Positions 16,478-25,013 of a stretch of 51,104 nt of DNA are shown here, piece after piece; within the stretch, counting starts at the first letter, position 1; every line of letters starts with the position of its first letter. Position numbers and translations under genes: made by a program. The stretch comes from Alicyclobacillus fructus. Its GTDB lineage: Bacteria > Bacillota > Bacilli > Alicyclobacillales > Alicyclobacillaceae. The stretch covers positions 1-51,104 of the forward strand of contig NZ_JAFMTY010000025.1 in NCBI RefSeq assembly GCF_017329605.1, given 5' to 3'. Under the pieces are notes generated by a model. That model ran no database searches. It worked only from the letters and a program-made list of their open reading frames with translations, and was not told where the DNA came from.

Positions 16478-17578
16478 TCAGTTCGCCCCGGCGACGACTT
16501 CGAGCAGCGCCGCGATGCAGAGCTCATTTTCCTCTTGGGTTCCGAACGTGATCCGAACATACGATTCGAGCCCACGGAATCCCGTCCTTACCAGGATGGC
16601 CCGCCGCATCAGCGCCTGAAACACCGCAGCGCCGTCTCCGACTTCGACCAAGCAGAAGTTGGCCTCGCTCGGCACCACCCGCAGCCCGTGTTCAGCGAGA
16701 CGCGCGTACTGGAACCTCGCCTCCGACGCCAACGCCTGCGAGCGGCGGACGTGATCCACGTCCGACAGCGCCGCCACTGCGCCGATCTGGGCGATCCGGT
16801 TCACGTTGAAGGGCTCCCTGACGCGATGAATGTACTGAATCACATCTGCATTCGCCAGCAGGTAGCCGACGCGCAACCCCGCGAGCCCGTACAATTTCGA
16901 GAATGTGAACAGAAACCCGACATTCCCTCTGCGCAGATCTTCTGGGCGAAGCTGAAGGCGCTCCTCGTCCACCGCGTAGTTGTCATACGCCATATCGACG
17001 ACGACAAACACGTCCTCCGGAATCCTGGACAGGAGCTCCTCAAATTCGCGGCGTTTCAGCACGGTCCCGGTCGGGTTGTTCGGCGTGCACAGGTACAGAA
17101 TCTTGGTCCGGGTGGTGACCGCCATCGCCATCGCGTCCACGTCGTATGTAAAATCCGGCTTCAGCGGAACCGGCCGCACGCGCGCGTCCATCACCTGCGC
17201 CCCAAATCCGTATTGCGAGAACGACGGGTTTGGGACGACGATCTCGTCACCCGGCTCGAGAAACGTCTCGGAGATGAGCTTGATGATGTCATCCGATCCG
17301 TTGCCGACGAGCACCTGCTCCGGAGAAATCCCGTGATGGCGAGCGACCGCCTCGCGGACGAGATCGCTCGCTCCGTCCGGGTAGAGATGAAGCCGAGGCA
17401 ATTCCCTGCGAATGGCTTCCAAGGCGAGCGGAGACGGCCCCAAGGCGTTTTCATTCGAGTTGAGCTTGATGATTCGCCGATTCCCGAGTTCGCGGCGCAG
17501 CGTTTCGTCGCTCAGCCCCGGTTGATACGGCTGAATGGCGGCCAGGTTGCCCCTCACCCTGCTTGTCACGTCCGACAT
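16478..17578 (-). CDS. hisC: Histidinol-phosphate aminotransferase
   Basis: The 366-residue PLP enzyme of aminotransferase class I/II has KLNSNENALGPSP near the N-terminus, LYPDGASDLVREAVA, CTPNNPTGTVL, VVDMAYDNYA and the PLP-lysine segment FTFSKLYGLAGLRVGY. The start MSDVTSRVRGNLAAIQPYQPG is typical of HisC. It converts imidazole-acetol phosphate to histidinol phosphate, and related enzymes also serve Phe/Tyr synthesis. No other his gene is nearby. The ATG at 17578 follows GGGAGG. A longer frame to 17644 lacks conserved character. Confidence 0.9.
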   Translation of the reverse strand: MSDVTSRVRGNLAAIQPYQPGLSDETLRRELGNRRIIKLNSNENALGPSPLALEAIRRELPRLHLYPDGASDLVREAVARHHGISPEQVLVGNGSDDIIKLISETFLEPGDEIVVPNPSFSQYGFGAQVMDARVRPVPLKPDFTYDVDAMAMAVTTRTKILYLCTPNNPTGTVLKRREFEELLSRIPEDVFVVVDMAYDNYAVDEERLQLRPEDLRRGNVGFLFTFSKLYGLAGLRVGYLLANADVIQYIHRVREPFNVNRIAQIGAVAALSDVDHVRRSQALASEARFQYARLAEHGLRVVPSEANFCLVEVGDGAAVFQALMRRAILVRTGFRGLESYVRITFGTQEENELCIAALLEVVAGAN

Positions 17579-17640
17579 CCTGCGCACCTCCCACGCGTCA
17601 TGTCCACCATTGTACAGGATCGCCCCCCATCCGTCACCGC

Positions 17641-18336
17641 TCACGCCCCGAAGGGCGGCGTTGGAGGAGGCTTCGGTCCTTCGCTCGCTTCCGCGCCAAC
17701 CGGAGGAGGCGCCTGAGGCGCCTTCGCCTTCCCGTCGGTCTCCGCGTGGCGGGTCTCGCCGAGTCCAGCGGACAGCGCGAACCTCCAGGCGGACTCCGCG
17801 CTGAGATCCACAGGTTTGACGCGATCGCGCGGGACCATCACCGTCACCCCTGCGAACTGGAATGCGTTTGGGAGATAGACAGCCACCATCCGCCCCTCCG
17901 GATCGATGGCCTCAGGGAGGCTGTCGGAAGTGATAAAGCCGAGAACCAGGGCGCGCTCGTCAGGCCACATCACAAGCACGGGCGTCTGGAACGCTGTGCG
18001 GCGCCGGAACAAGTTTTCGATGAGCTCCTTGACGGTGGTGTACACCGTACGCACGACGGGAATATGCGTGAACAGCCGATCGGCCCATTGCAGCACAATC
18101 CGGCTGACATAGGCGCGCGACAACAGCCCGATGATGAACAGCGCGGCGAGCACAATCAGAAAGCCGAGCCCCGGAATGTGAAGATAGACCCATGGGATAT
18201 ACCAACTGACCAGTCCGTCCACCTGATTGACGACGAACACCACGACCCAGATGGCCAGCGCAAACGGCAACACGGTCGCGAGGCCGATTCCGAGGTACTG
18301 CGCCAGTTTTCGCAGGATCTCCTTCACACCGTTCAT
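17641..18336 (-). CDS. DUF502-family membrane protein
   Basis: The 231-residue protein has two membrane helices at about 15-37 (YLGIGLATVLPFALAIWVVV) and 53-75 (IPGLGFLIVLAALFIIGLLS). The DUF502 blocks RLFTHIPVVRTVYTTVKELI, GFITSDSLPEA and VYLPNAFQFAGVTVMVPRD follow, then a Pro-rich C-terminal tail ending PPPTPPFGA-like. The family has no settled biochemical role. It starts 6 bp after the stop of the Ca2+/H+ exchanger gene, so the two form an operon. A link to ion or envelope homeostasis is inference. Confidence 0.85.
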   Translation of the reverse strand: MNGVKEILRKLAQYLGIGLATVLPFALAIWVVVFVVNQVDGLVSWYIPWVYLHIPGLGFLIVLAALFIIGLLSRAYVSRIVLQWADRLFTHIPVVRTVYTTVKELIENLFRRRTAFQTPVLVMWPDERALVLGFITSDSLPEAIDPEGRMVAVYLPNAFQFAGVTVMVPRDRVKPVDLSAESAWRFALSAGLGETRHAETDGKAKAPQAPPPVGAEASEGPKPPPTPPFGA

Positions 18337-18342
18337 CTCCCG

Positions 18343-19398
18343 TCACCCCGTCAGGCTGTAGAATCCGGCCGCCAGCACCACGTACGCGCCGAACGCCATG
18401 GCGCCCTCCAGCCAATTGGACTCCCCGTCCATGACGAGGACCACGACCAGCAACACGGCCGCCATCATGCTGACCACCTCGGGCCACGTGAAGGCAAACG
18501 TGAAAGGAACCCCCATGAAAGCGCCGACGAAAAACAAAATGGGCGCGATGAACATGGCGACCTGAAGCGTGCTACCCACGGCAATCTCAAGCGACAGATC
18601 CATCCTGTTCTTCCACGCCATCCACACCGCGGAGGCGTGTTCCGCCGCGTTGCCAATGATGGCGACCACCACCACGCCGATGAAGACCTCGCTCCAGCCC
18701 AGGTGAACCGCAATGGATCGCACGGAGCCCACCAACCAGTCGCTCTCGAGGCTCACGAGGACGGTCGAGATGGCAAGCAGAACGATCTGGGCGAACACGG
18801 AGGATGTCGGCTTTTGCGCGTCATCCTCTTCGTGTTGAATCGCCTGAAACAGATCGCGGTGAGTGAACAGGCTGAAGTACAGGCCCAACAGATACACGAC
18901 GAGGGAAACCGCGGCGGCCCCGTACGATAAGACCGGAGACACGTGTGCGGACGCGTGCGCAAATGCGGTCGGAACCACAAACGCGACGCCAATGCCCAGC
19001 ATCAGCATGGATCCGTGGCTGCGGGCCACCCGCACGTTGAACTTCTGAATCGGATGGCGCAACCCCCCGACAAAGAACGAAAGGCCGAGGACGAACAGGA
19101 GATTGCTGATGATGGACCCGGTGATGGACGATTTCACCAACGGCACGAGGCCGTCCTTCAGTGAAAATACCCCGATGATGAGCTCGACGGCGTTCCCGAA
19201 CGTCGCCGACAGGAGCCCGCCCAGGCGCTCGCCGGATCGCGCCGCGATGGCCTCCGTCGCGCGTCCCATGATGGCCGCGAGCGGGATGACAGCTGCGGAC
19301 GACACAAAGAATTGCATCACCGGGCTGTGGAGCCACAGATGAACGCCAAGGCTCCAGGCCGTCAGGACCGCCGCGGCGATTGAGATGAGCACATTCAA
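18343..19398 (-). CDS. caxA: Ca2+/H+ antiporter, CaCA family
   Basis: The 351-residue, about 11-helix protein has the two inverted alpha-repeats of CAX exchangers: GGLLSATFGNAVELIIG and VAIIGNAAEHASAVWMAWKN, each with the catalytic GNxxE acid. An acidic loop EEDDAQ separates the halves. It exports Ca2+ in exchange for protons. I chose a TTG start at 19398, placed 8 nt after GGAGGAG; no ATG or GTG in frame is better placed. DUF502 follows in the same operon. Confidence 0.92.
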   Translation of the reverse strand: MNVLISIAAAVLTAWSLGVHLWLHSPVMQFFVSSAAVIPLAAIMGRATEAIAARSGERLGGLLSATFGNAVELIIGVFSLKDGLVPLVKSSITGSIISNLLFVLGLSFFVGGLRHPIQKFNVRVARSHGSMLMLGIGVAFVVPTAFAHASAHVSPVLSYGAAAVSLVVYLLGLYFSLFTHRDLFQAIQHEEDDAQKPTSSVFAQIVLLAISTVLVSLESDWLVGSVRSIAVHLGWSEVFIGVVVVAIIGNAAEHASAVWMAWKNRMDLSLEIAVGSTLQVAMFIAPILFFVGAFMGVPFTFAFTWPEVVSMMAAVLLVVVLVMDGESNWLEGAMAFGAYVVLAAGFYSLTG

Positions 19399-19544
19399 TC
19401 GCGTCTCTCCTCCTGGTGCCCGCTCGAGCACCATTTCTCAAAAATCTATCAAAACGATAACAGATCCACGGACTCCCTCGCACGCGCCTCGCCGAGTTTC
19501 GCGTGACAAGTGTGCTACAATGAGGCGAGAAAGGGGGACGCGCG

Positions 19545-19910
19545 ATGTACGCATTTCCCAAGGTCAAGCGGCTTCGCGGGGAACTCAAGCGAAGTGAAAT
19601 CCGCAATCAGGTGAAGTATCAACTGACGACGCGCGAATTCATCCAACAGCGGGGACGAACGACGTATCGAATCGCACTGGAACATATTCTTGGCATGGTG
19701 GAATGCTCAGATGCGGAGTACATTCGCCACGCCAAGCCGCTGTTTGGAAATTCCCCCGATCCGTTCGGAAAACCCTACAAAATCGTAACGCTCATGTTGC
19801 ACCTCGTCACGGAGTCGGGCGTGATCGAGCAACATCGCGTTTCGTTCTACACCCGCCTTTCGCCCACGTTCGCGGCGCACATGGAGAGCCTGCTCTCTGG
19901 AGACGGGTGA
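19545..19910 (+). CDS. Conserved-looking 121-residue protein, unknown
   Basis: The soluble, basic protein starts YAFPKVKRLRGELKRSEIRN and has a mixed helix/strand pattern (TYRIALEHILGMVECSDAEY, then KIVTLMLHLVTESGVIEQHR). No motif was recognised. The ribosome binding site AAAGGGGG lies 7 nt before the ATG, and TACAAT at 19516-19521 may be a -10. It is a single-gene unit between divergent caxA and the convergent DUF72 pair. Confidence 0.65.
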   Translation: MYAFPKVKRLRGELKRSEIRNQVKYQLTTREFIQQRGRTTYRIALEHILGMVECSDAEYIRHAKPLFGNSPDPFGKPYKIVTLMLHLVTESGVIEQHRVSFYTRLSPTFAAHMESLLSGDG

Positions 19911-19917
19911 GACGCCT

Positions 19918-20127
19918 TCAACGGTCCTTCGGGGCCCGGCGCTTCTTTCGGCTCGACCAAAACGCCCTGAGGTAGCGAACGCCAAGAATGGCGGCGCATG
20001 CCGCCACCACGCCATATCCCACCCATCGGATGCCCGAAGCGCCCGTCCAACGCGCGAGAAAATCCGAGCCTTCGTAGCTGGCGATGGCGACGCCGGCAAA
20101 CATCCAGTTTGGATACCGTTCGTTCAT
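19918..20127 (-). CDS. Small two-helix membrane protein coupled to DUF72 gene
   Basis: The 69-residue protein has a weak first hydrophobic stretch (WMFAGVAIASYEGS) and a clear helix (WVGYGVVAACAAILGVRYL), with a basic C-terminus RKKRRAPKDR. Its ATG overlaps the stop of the upstream DUF72 gene by 4 nt (ATGA), which is good evidence that it is translated. Function unknown. Confidence 0.65.
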   Translation of the reverse strand: MNERYPNWMFAGVAIASYEGSDFLARWTGASGIRWVGYGVVAACAAILGVRYLRAFWSSRKKRRAPKDR

Positions 20128-21005
20128 GACAGGCCTCCATCATTCCCGTCACTCCACAGGCCGATCTGCACGCCCTGCTCGGCGAGAGGCCGGGGACGCC
20201 TAGCCAGTTGAAGCAGATCCAGCCAATCGAATGCATTCCACACGGCATCGTTGTTGGAGTTGTTGTTCATCAGAATGTGAACTTCGCGAACTTGCCCGTC
20301 CAGCCGCCGTACGTCCGGCAGGAGTTCGCGGAGTTCGTCCTTCGTATACCGATAGTGAAACCGTTCTTTGGACGAGGTGAGCCCCTTCTGGTTCCACGTC
20401 TCGCGATTCCGGCCGTGCATGCGGATGATGGCGAGATCGGGCACGGTGGCGCTCGGCACATAAGGAACTGTCGTTCGCCCCGCCTCCGGTTCATCACAAA
20501 TCACGTGAACCGCGCCAAGCGCCTGCAGCCATTCCAACGTGCGCCCGGTGCGCTCTTCGGAAGCGCACCAACTGCGCTCTCGAAATTCTACCGCCACCCG
20601 GAGCGGATGCAGGAAATCCACCAGCCGCTCGACCGTCGCGCGATGTTGGCGCGTGGCGTCAAACCACGGGGGGAACTGGAGCAAGATCACCCCAAGCTGC
20701 CCTCGCTCCACCACAGGTTGGAGGCTGGCGAGAAACGCCTTGCCCTGCGCTCGCCGTTCCTCCGGCGAGAGGTCGCGCACATGCAAGGTCAGTGCGCCCG
20801 GAGCCTTGACGTGGAACGTGAACGACGGCTGCACCTGTGCCAGCCATCTTTCCCACACGTGCGACGCGACGAGGCCGTAAAAGGTGCTGTCGATCTCGAC
20901 GAGATCGAAATACGAGGCGTAATAGGCAAGGCGAAACTCCCGGGGCCAGGTGCGAGGGTAGAAATCGTCGTGATCGTGAAAAGCGCACGTTCCCACGCGA
21001 ATCAT
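20124..21005 (-). CDS. DUF72 (YecE-like) family protein
   Basis: The 293-residue TIM-barrel-like protein starts MIRVGTCAFHDHDDFYPRTW and has the DUF72 markers YASYFDLVEIDSTFYG, FTFHVKAPGALT, VILLQFPPWFDAT, VAVEFRERSW and IIRMHGRNRETWNQKG. The family is widespread and its activity is unsettled. I chose the ATG at 21005; the longer frame to 21077 runs across the divergent promoter. It is the first gene of a two-gene operon with a small membrane protein. Confidence 0.88.
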   Translation of the reverse strand: MIRVGTCAFHDHDDFYPRTWPREFRLAYYASYFDLVEIDSTFYGLVASHVWERWLAQVQPSFTFHVKAPGALTLHVRDLSPEERRAQGKAFLASLQPVVERGQLGVILLQFPPWFDATRQHRATVERLVDFLHPLRVAVEFRERSWCASEERTGRTLEWLQALGAVHVICDEPEAGRTTVPYVPSATVPDLAIIRMHGRNRETWNQKGLTSSKERFHYRYTKDELRELLPDVRRLDGQVREVHILMNNNSNNDAVWNAFDWLDLLQLARRPRPLAEQGVQIGLWSDGNDGGLS

Positions 21006-21029
21006 GCCAATCCCCCCGCCTCGGTGCCT

Positions 21030-21059
21030 TTGACCCCGTTCTTCGCAGATCGGTATAAT
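21030..21059 (+). promoter_or_regulatory. Sigma-A promoter for the zinc-ribbon/LCP genes
   Basis: TTGACC (21030-21035), 18-nt spacer, TATAAT (21054-21059). Start predicted near 21066, about 40 nt before the zinc-ribbon ATG. Confidence 0.75.
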
Positions 21060-21107
21060 GGTTGAGGTGCAATGCAATCTCTAGGTTCTGGATGGGAGAT
21101 GAACGAC

Positions 21108-21293
21108 ATGGCGAGCGCTCAACACGCCATCCGCTGTCCGCACTGCGATCATACCTGGTTCCGGGAAGAACGCCAAGTCGAGCTGGACTCCAGTGTCGTG
21201 ATCAAACCGGGCATGCCCGTCGAAGGCCGCGTCGTCCGGGAGCAGTACGTGTACGTGTGCGCCAACTGCAATCAGGTCTTATACCATGAGTGA
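21108..21293 (+). CDS. Small zinc-ribbon protein
   Basis: A 61-residue protein in which RCPHCDHTWF and VCANCNQVLYHE form a paired CX2C/CX2C zinc ribbon about 37 residues apart, joined by a strand-rich middle (ELDSSVVIKPGMPVEGRVVR). It probably binds nucleic acid or a protein partner. I prefer the ATG at 21108 (GGGAG at 9 nt); an ATG at 21099 directly abuts the Shine-Dalgarno sequence. The LCP gene follows 87 bp later. Confidence 0.7.
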   Translation: MASAQHAIRCPHCDHTWFREERQVELDSSVVIKPGMPVEGRVVREQYVYVCANCNQVLYHE

Positions 21294-21334
21294 ATCACTC
21301 GGCAGCTGACGCTCGATGGATGCTCAGTATAAAG

Positions 21335-21376
21335 ATCCCCATCTCCTCACACGATAACGGGGAGATGGGAGGGATC
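21335..21376 (+). promoter_or_regulatory. Leader hairpin covering the LCP ribosome binding site
   Basis: CCCATCTCC (21338-21346) pairs perfectly with GGAGATGGG (21361-21369), and GATCCC (21335-21340) could alternatively pair with GGGATC (21371-21376). The Shine-Dalgarno GGGAGGG (about 21367-21373) lies in the right arm, 7 nt before a TTG start. A -10-like TATAAA is at 21328-21333. Confidence 0.5.
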
Positions 21377-21380
21377 CCCC

Positions 21381-22403
21381 TTGAAGCGATACGGTCGGCG
21401 TCTCGTGGTGTGGCTGTCCATGGGTGCTGCGGCGTTCGGCGTCTGGCAGGCATGGTCCCAGGCGGAAAAGCCTCACGTCCACGCCCGCGGCGCAAAACCC
21501 GTGCCGCCGTCCATCACCTGGGCCGCGACGGACGCGGGCGTCACAAGGTTGAAGGGACGCGAAACCCTTTTGGTTTTGGGCAGCGACAAAAGGCCAACGG
21601 ACCCCAACGGCAATGCGGACGTGCTCCTCGTCGCAAGCTTGGACGACAGCCATCGCCGCATTGAACTGCTGTCCATCCCGCGCGACACCCAGGTGGCCTT
21701 CCCAGACGGGCGCTATCATAAGATCAATGAATCCCTCGCGTCCGGCGGGCCTGAGGAGACGTGCATGCTCGTCGAGCGCTTGATTGGCCTTCCCATCGAC
21801 CACTACGCCATCGTGAGGTTCGACGCGCTGGTCCGCATGGTCGACCGCATCGGCGGGCTCGACATCGACGTGCCGCGCAATATGGATTATCGCACGGGGG
21901 ACAAGGTGTATGGCACCATCCACCTGCGAAAAGGCCACCATCACCTCAACGGCGAGCAAGCCCTCCAGTTTGTCCGTTACCGCCACGACGCCCTTGGCGA
22001 CATCGGGCGCACCGAGCGGCAGCAGGCGTTCCTCGTGGCGCTCAAAGATCAGTTGCTCCGCCCACAGACGCTGCCCCGCCTGCCCCAGGTCGCACTTGAC
22101 GCGTGGAAGATGATCGACACCGATATGTCCTTCGCCGACCTCTCGCGCCTCGCGGCGCGTGCACCGCAGTACAAGAGCTATCGAACAGTGTACACGACGC
22201 TCCCGGGCTCCTTCCACGATCCCGACCCGTCCATTCCCGGCGATTTGAGCTACTGGGTGGTGAACCCGGCCGAAGCTCGATATGTCGCCAAGAGGTTTTT
22301 TGCCGACGGCGAAGTTCCGCCTCGCATCATCCAGGATCCGCGCGAGACGCGCACCTGGCTTCCGCCAGAGACCCGCGCCGCGCGCAACCACGCAACGGAG
22401 TGA
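21381..22403 (+). CDS. LytR-CpsA-Psr (LCP) family wall-polymer ligase
   Basis: The 340-residue protein has a basic N-terminus, one membrane anchor (LVVWLSMGAAAFGVWQAW) and an outer LCP domain: LLVLGSDKRPTDPNGNADVL, IELLSIPRDTQVAFPDGRYH, KINESLASGG and ALQFVRYRHDALGDIGRTER, with the catalytic Arg/Asp positions of the family. LCP enzymes transfer lipid-linked anionic glycopolymers to peptidoglycan. The start is TTG at 21381, and a stable hairpin covers its ribosome binding site, which suggests modest translation. Confidence 0.9.
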   Translation: MKRYGRRLVVWLSMGAAAFGVWQAWSQAEKPHVHARGAKPVPPSITWAATDAGVTRLKGRETLLVLGSDKRPTDPNGNADVLLVASLDDSHRRIELLSIPRDTQVAFPDGRYHKINESLASGGPEETCMLVERLIGLPIDHYAIVRFDALVRMVDRIGGLDIDVPRNMDYRTGDKVYGTIHLRKGHHHLNGEQALQFVRYRHDALGDIGRTERQQAFLVALKDQLLRPQTLPRLPQVALDAWKMIDTDMSFADLSRLAARAPQYKSYRTVYTTLPGSFHDPDPSIPGDLSYWVVNPAEARYVAKRFFADGEVPPRIIQDPRETRTWLPPETRAARNHATE

Positions 22404-22422
22404 ACCTCGGCGGAGATCCCCG

Positions 22423-23577
22423 TCAGGCACCCGTCTTCGCCCGCACCATCGAATCCCGAATCGACTCGCGCGTGACCACGACAGCTTCTCCGCGCGATTC
22501 GCGCTCGATGTTCCGCCAGGTCACGCGGCTGTTCATCCAATACGACCACGCCGTCGAGACCAGAATGCCTATCGCCTGACCCACCGGAACGGGTACGCCC
22601 CAACCTTCACACACGCGCATGACCAAGGTCGTGATGGCGATCCCGACGAAGGAGATGCCGATAAACAACGGCAGTTTCCATCCCCATCCGCGTCCGGACG
22701 AATCGGATTTCCAGGTGACGCGATCGTTCCACAAGTAGTTGTTCAGCATCGCCACGAACGAAGCGATGACGGACGCCACGGTGTCCCGCACATGAAAGCC
22801 GTACCACAAGAGGCTCAGGACCGCTTCATTGACGATCACACCCGACAATCCGATCAGGCAAAACAGAAAGAAGCGCCGATCCGCCGGGCTCTGACTCACG
22901 AGCCGGACGAGATGCCGAAAGTAGTTCCATTGCTCCTTCAGGCTCATCTTCGACTCGCCAAAATCGCGAGCCAGGAATTCGTAAGCCATTTCGTGCACGC
23001 TGCGGTAGCGCCCCTTGACCAGCACCTCGATCAGGATTTTCCATCCGATCGGGTTCAGATCCACGCCTTCGATGACCTCGCGACGCAGACCGAAAAAGCC
23101 GCTCGTGCAGTCGGAGATGTTCCGCAGGCGACGCAGCGCAAGCTGGCCGATCACCCTCGCCGTCCAGGAGATGAGCTTGCGCAGCGGCCCAAGGCCTCCA
23201 TCCGAACCGCCTTCGACAAAACGGCTGGGAATGACGATGTCGATCCCGGACTCCAGCCGCTCATAGATGGCCGGGAGAAGTTCCGGGGGATGCTGCAGAT
23301 CCGCGTCCATCACAATCAGGTATCGACCCCGCGCCCGTTCGAACCCGCGGACGACCGCGCTTGCGAGGCCCCGCTCGTGATCGCGGTGGAACACGTGAAC
23401 GCAGGGATCCCGGGCCTCCAAATCGCGTAGGACCTCAACCGTGTCATCGCGGCTGTCATCGACAAACCAGATCTCATACAGAATCCCCAGCGGGTCGAGC
23501 GCGCGATGCAATCGCTCGACCAGGGGATGGATATTGTCTCGCTCGTTGTAGGTCGGGATCACCACACTGACGTCCAC
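22423..23577 (-). CDS. GT2 polyprenol-phosphate glycosyltransferase fused to GtrA domain
   Basis: This 384-residue, two-domain protein has an N-terminal DPM1-like GT2 catalytic domain (1-235) with VSVVIPTYNERDNIHPLVER, VDDSRDDT, and DADLQHPPELLP as the metal-binding DxD. The C-terminal part (about 240-365) has four membrane helices of the GtrA type (FCLIGLSGVIVNEAVLSLLW, NNYLWNDRVTW, YWMNSRVTWRN). It would make a polyprenyl-phosphate sugar and may help flip it. I chose GTG 23577, 8 nt after AGGAGG; a TTG at 23583 is too close to it. Confidence 0.88.
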   Translation of the reverse strand: MDVSVVIPTYNERDNIHPLVERLHRALDPLGILYEIWFVDDSRDDTVEVLRDLEARDPCVHVFHRDHERGLASAVVRGFERARGRYLIVMDADLQHPPELLPAIYERLESGIDIVIPSRFVEGGSDGGLGPLRKLISWTARVIGQLALRRLRNISDCTSGFFGLRREVIEGVDLNPIGWKILIEVLVKGRYRSVHEMAYEFLARDFGESKMSLKEQWNYFRHLVRLVSQSPADRRFFLFCLIGLSGVIVNEAVLSLLWYGFHVRDTVASVIASFVAMLNNYLWNDRVTWKSDSSGRGWGWKLPLFIGISFVGIAITTLVMRVCEGWGVPVPVGQAIGILVSTAWSYWMNSRVTWRNIERESRGEAVVVTRESIRDSMVRAKTGA

Positions 23578-23601
23578 GCACAAAGCCTCCTTGCGCCAGG
23601 C

Positions 23602-24483
23602 TCAGGCATCTGGGGCCCGTCCCGTTTCACCGTCGCGAAACCAGGTGGTCAGCGCGGCCATGTCGAGATCGGCGAGCGGGCCGTCAGCCGCGCGCCGGAG
23701 CAGATCCCGCGCCAAGCCGGCCATGGGGGTCTGCGCTCGCCAGTGCTCGCTGGCTTCGGTGAACAGGCGGATGTCCTTAGCCAAATGTTTCACTGGAAAC
23801 TGGGGGTTGAACTCCCCTGACTCGATCATGGGGCGCTTGCCCGCATACACGGCCGGCCAAACGGAACTCGTTTCCAGAACCGCCATGGCCGTGCGCACGT
23901 CGAAACCGGCGCGGTCCGCGAAGGCGAGCGCCTCCCCTAGGGACAGCATCGACATCGCGAGCAAATAGTTCACCATCAACTTCATCGCTGCACCGTTGCC
24001 AACATTGCCAAGCCTGTGAATGACATGAGCCATCGTGCGCAGGTAAGGCAGTGCGGCGTCGATGTCCGCTTCCTTCCCGGCCACCAACGCCACCAGCTTG
24101 CCCTCTTCCGCCGGCCTGGTGGTGCCGAGCACAGGCGCCTCCACGTACCCAATTCCGTGCGCTTGCACACGATCCGCGAGCCGCACGGAATCCTCGACGC
24201 CCACCGTGCTCATGTTGACCACGACGCTCCCAGGCTCCATTGAGCCGATGGCGCCGGAATCGATGAGCGCCGCTTCCACCGCGGCGGCATCGGCCAGCAT
24301 GAGAAACGTCAGGCGACATCCCCGCGTTGCTTCTGGCGCGCGCTGCGTGACCCGTACGTTTTTGGGCAGGTCCGGAATCTCCTTGGACGACCGGTTATAC
24401 GCGATCACGTCTTCCCCGAGCGACGCCACCCGCTTCACCATGCGGCTGCCCATCAGTCCGAGACCCATCCAGCCAATGGTCAT
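23602..24483 (-). CDS. 3-hydroxyisobutyrate dehydrogenase-type NAD(P)-dependent oxidoreductase
   Basis: The 293-residue beta-hydroxyacid dehydrogenase starts TIGWMGLGLMGSRMVKRVAS (Rossmann GxGxxG). It has VVNMSTVGVEDS, EAPVLGTTRPAEEGKLVALV for substrate binding and the catalytic lysine in GNGAAMKLMVNYLLA. Family members oxidise 3-hydroxyisobutyrate, tartronate semialdehyde or similar acids; the substrate is not evident. It overlaps the upstream MarR gene by 4 nt and is 24 bp before the GT2-GtrA gene, so it may be controlled by that MarR protein. Confidence 0.88.
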   Translation of the reverse strand: MTIGWMGLGLMGSRMVKRVASLGEDVIAYNRSSKEIPDLPKNVRVTQRAPEATRGCRLTFLMLADAAAVEAALIDSGAIGSMEPGSVVVNMSTVGVEDSVRLADRVQAHGIGYVEAPVLGTTRPAEEGKLVALVAGKEADIDAALPYLRTMAHVIHRLGNVGNGAAMKLMVNYLLAMSMLSLGEALAFADRAGFDVRTAMAVLETSSVWPAVYAGKRPMIESGEFNPQFPVKHLAKDIRLFTEASEHWRAQTPMAGLARDLLRRAADGPLADLDMAALTTWFRDGETGRAPDA

Positions 24484-24962
24484 GGTGCATCCTCCTGTTT
24501 CGAACGCGGACTCGATCCGCAGGGGTTCTCGTCCAGGATTGCCACCAACCGCTCCAGAAGTTCGACGAACTTCCGCGCGTCGGATTCCCCAAGCTTGTCC
24601 AGAAGCTGGGCAATCTTGGCGGCTCGATTTCTCGTGAGCTCGCGCAGATGGGACCGACCGCGTTCGGTCAGAATCACGTACACGACCCGCCGATCTTCGC
24701 TCGATCGCACGCGCTCGACATAACCGAGGCGGACAAGTTCATCGCAAACCTGCGTAATCGCTCCGGGACTTAAGCCCGCGATGCGCGCCAAATCGGACGA
24801 CTTGGCCTGCGGCACCAGGCTCAGATGCCGGAGCACGAAGGCCTGCGTGTGCGTCAAACCAAACTTGTCCTCCGTGAAGTGCGAACGCATCCCGCGGAAA
24901 AACCGCTCCATGATTGTGTCGAGCCGCTGTGCGATATCCAGGCGATCCCCGTTCACCCACAT
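24480..24962 (-). CDS. MarR-family transcriptional regulator
   Basis: The 160-residue winged-helix protein has LTHTQAFVLRHLSLVPQAKS, SDLARIAGLSPGAITQVCDE as recognition helix region and the wing RSSEDRRVVYVILTERGRSH, all typical of MarR dimers that sense small phenolics or oxidants. The ATG at 24962 lies very close to GGAG; a GTG two codons later is equally possible. It is the first gene of a coupled pair with the dehydrogenase. Confidence 0.88.
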   Translation of the reverse strand: MWVNGDRLDIAQRLDTIMERFFRGMRSHFTEDKFGLTHTQAFVLRHLSLVPQAKSSDLARIAGLSPGAITQVCDELVRLGYVERVRSSEDRRVVYVILTERGRSHLRELTRNRAAKIAQLLDKLGESDARKFVELLERLVAILDENPCGSSPRSKQEDAP

Positions 24963-25013
24963 TCACTCCACGTATGTAATGTTCCGCAACCCACCGAGCC
25001 GTCTACGAGAGGA

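Noticed and set aside
16052-18930. Two long plus-strand frames over hisC, DUF502 and caxA
   Set aside because: Both are antisense to recognisable genes and lack plausible starts.
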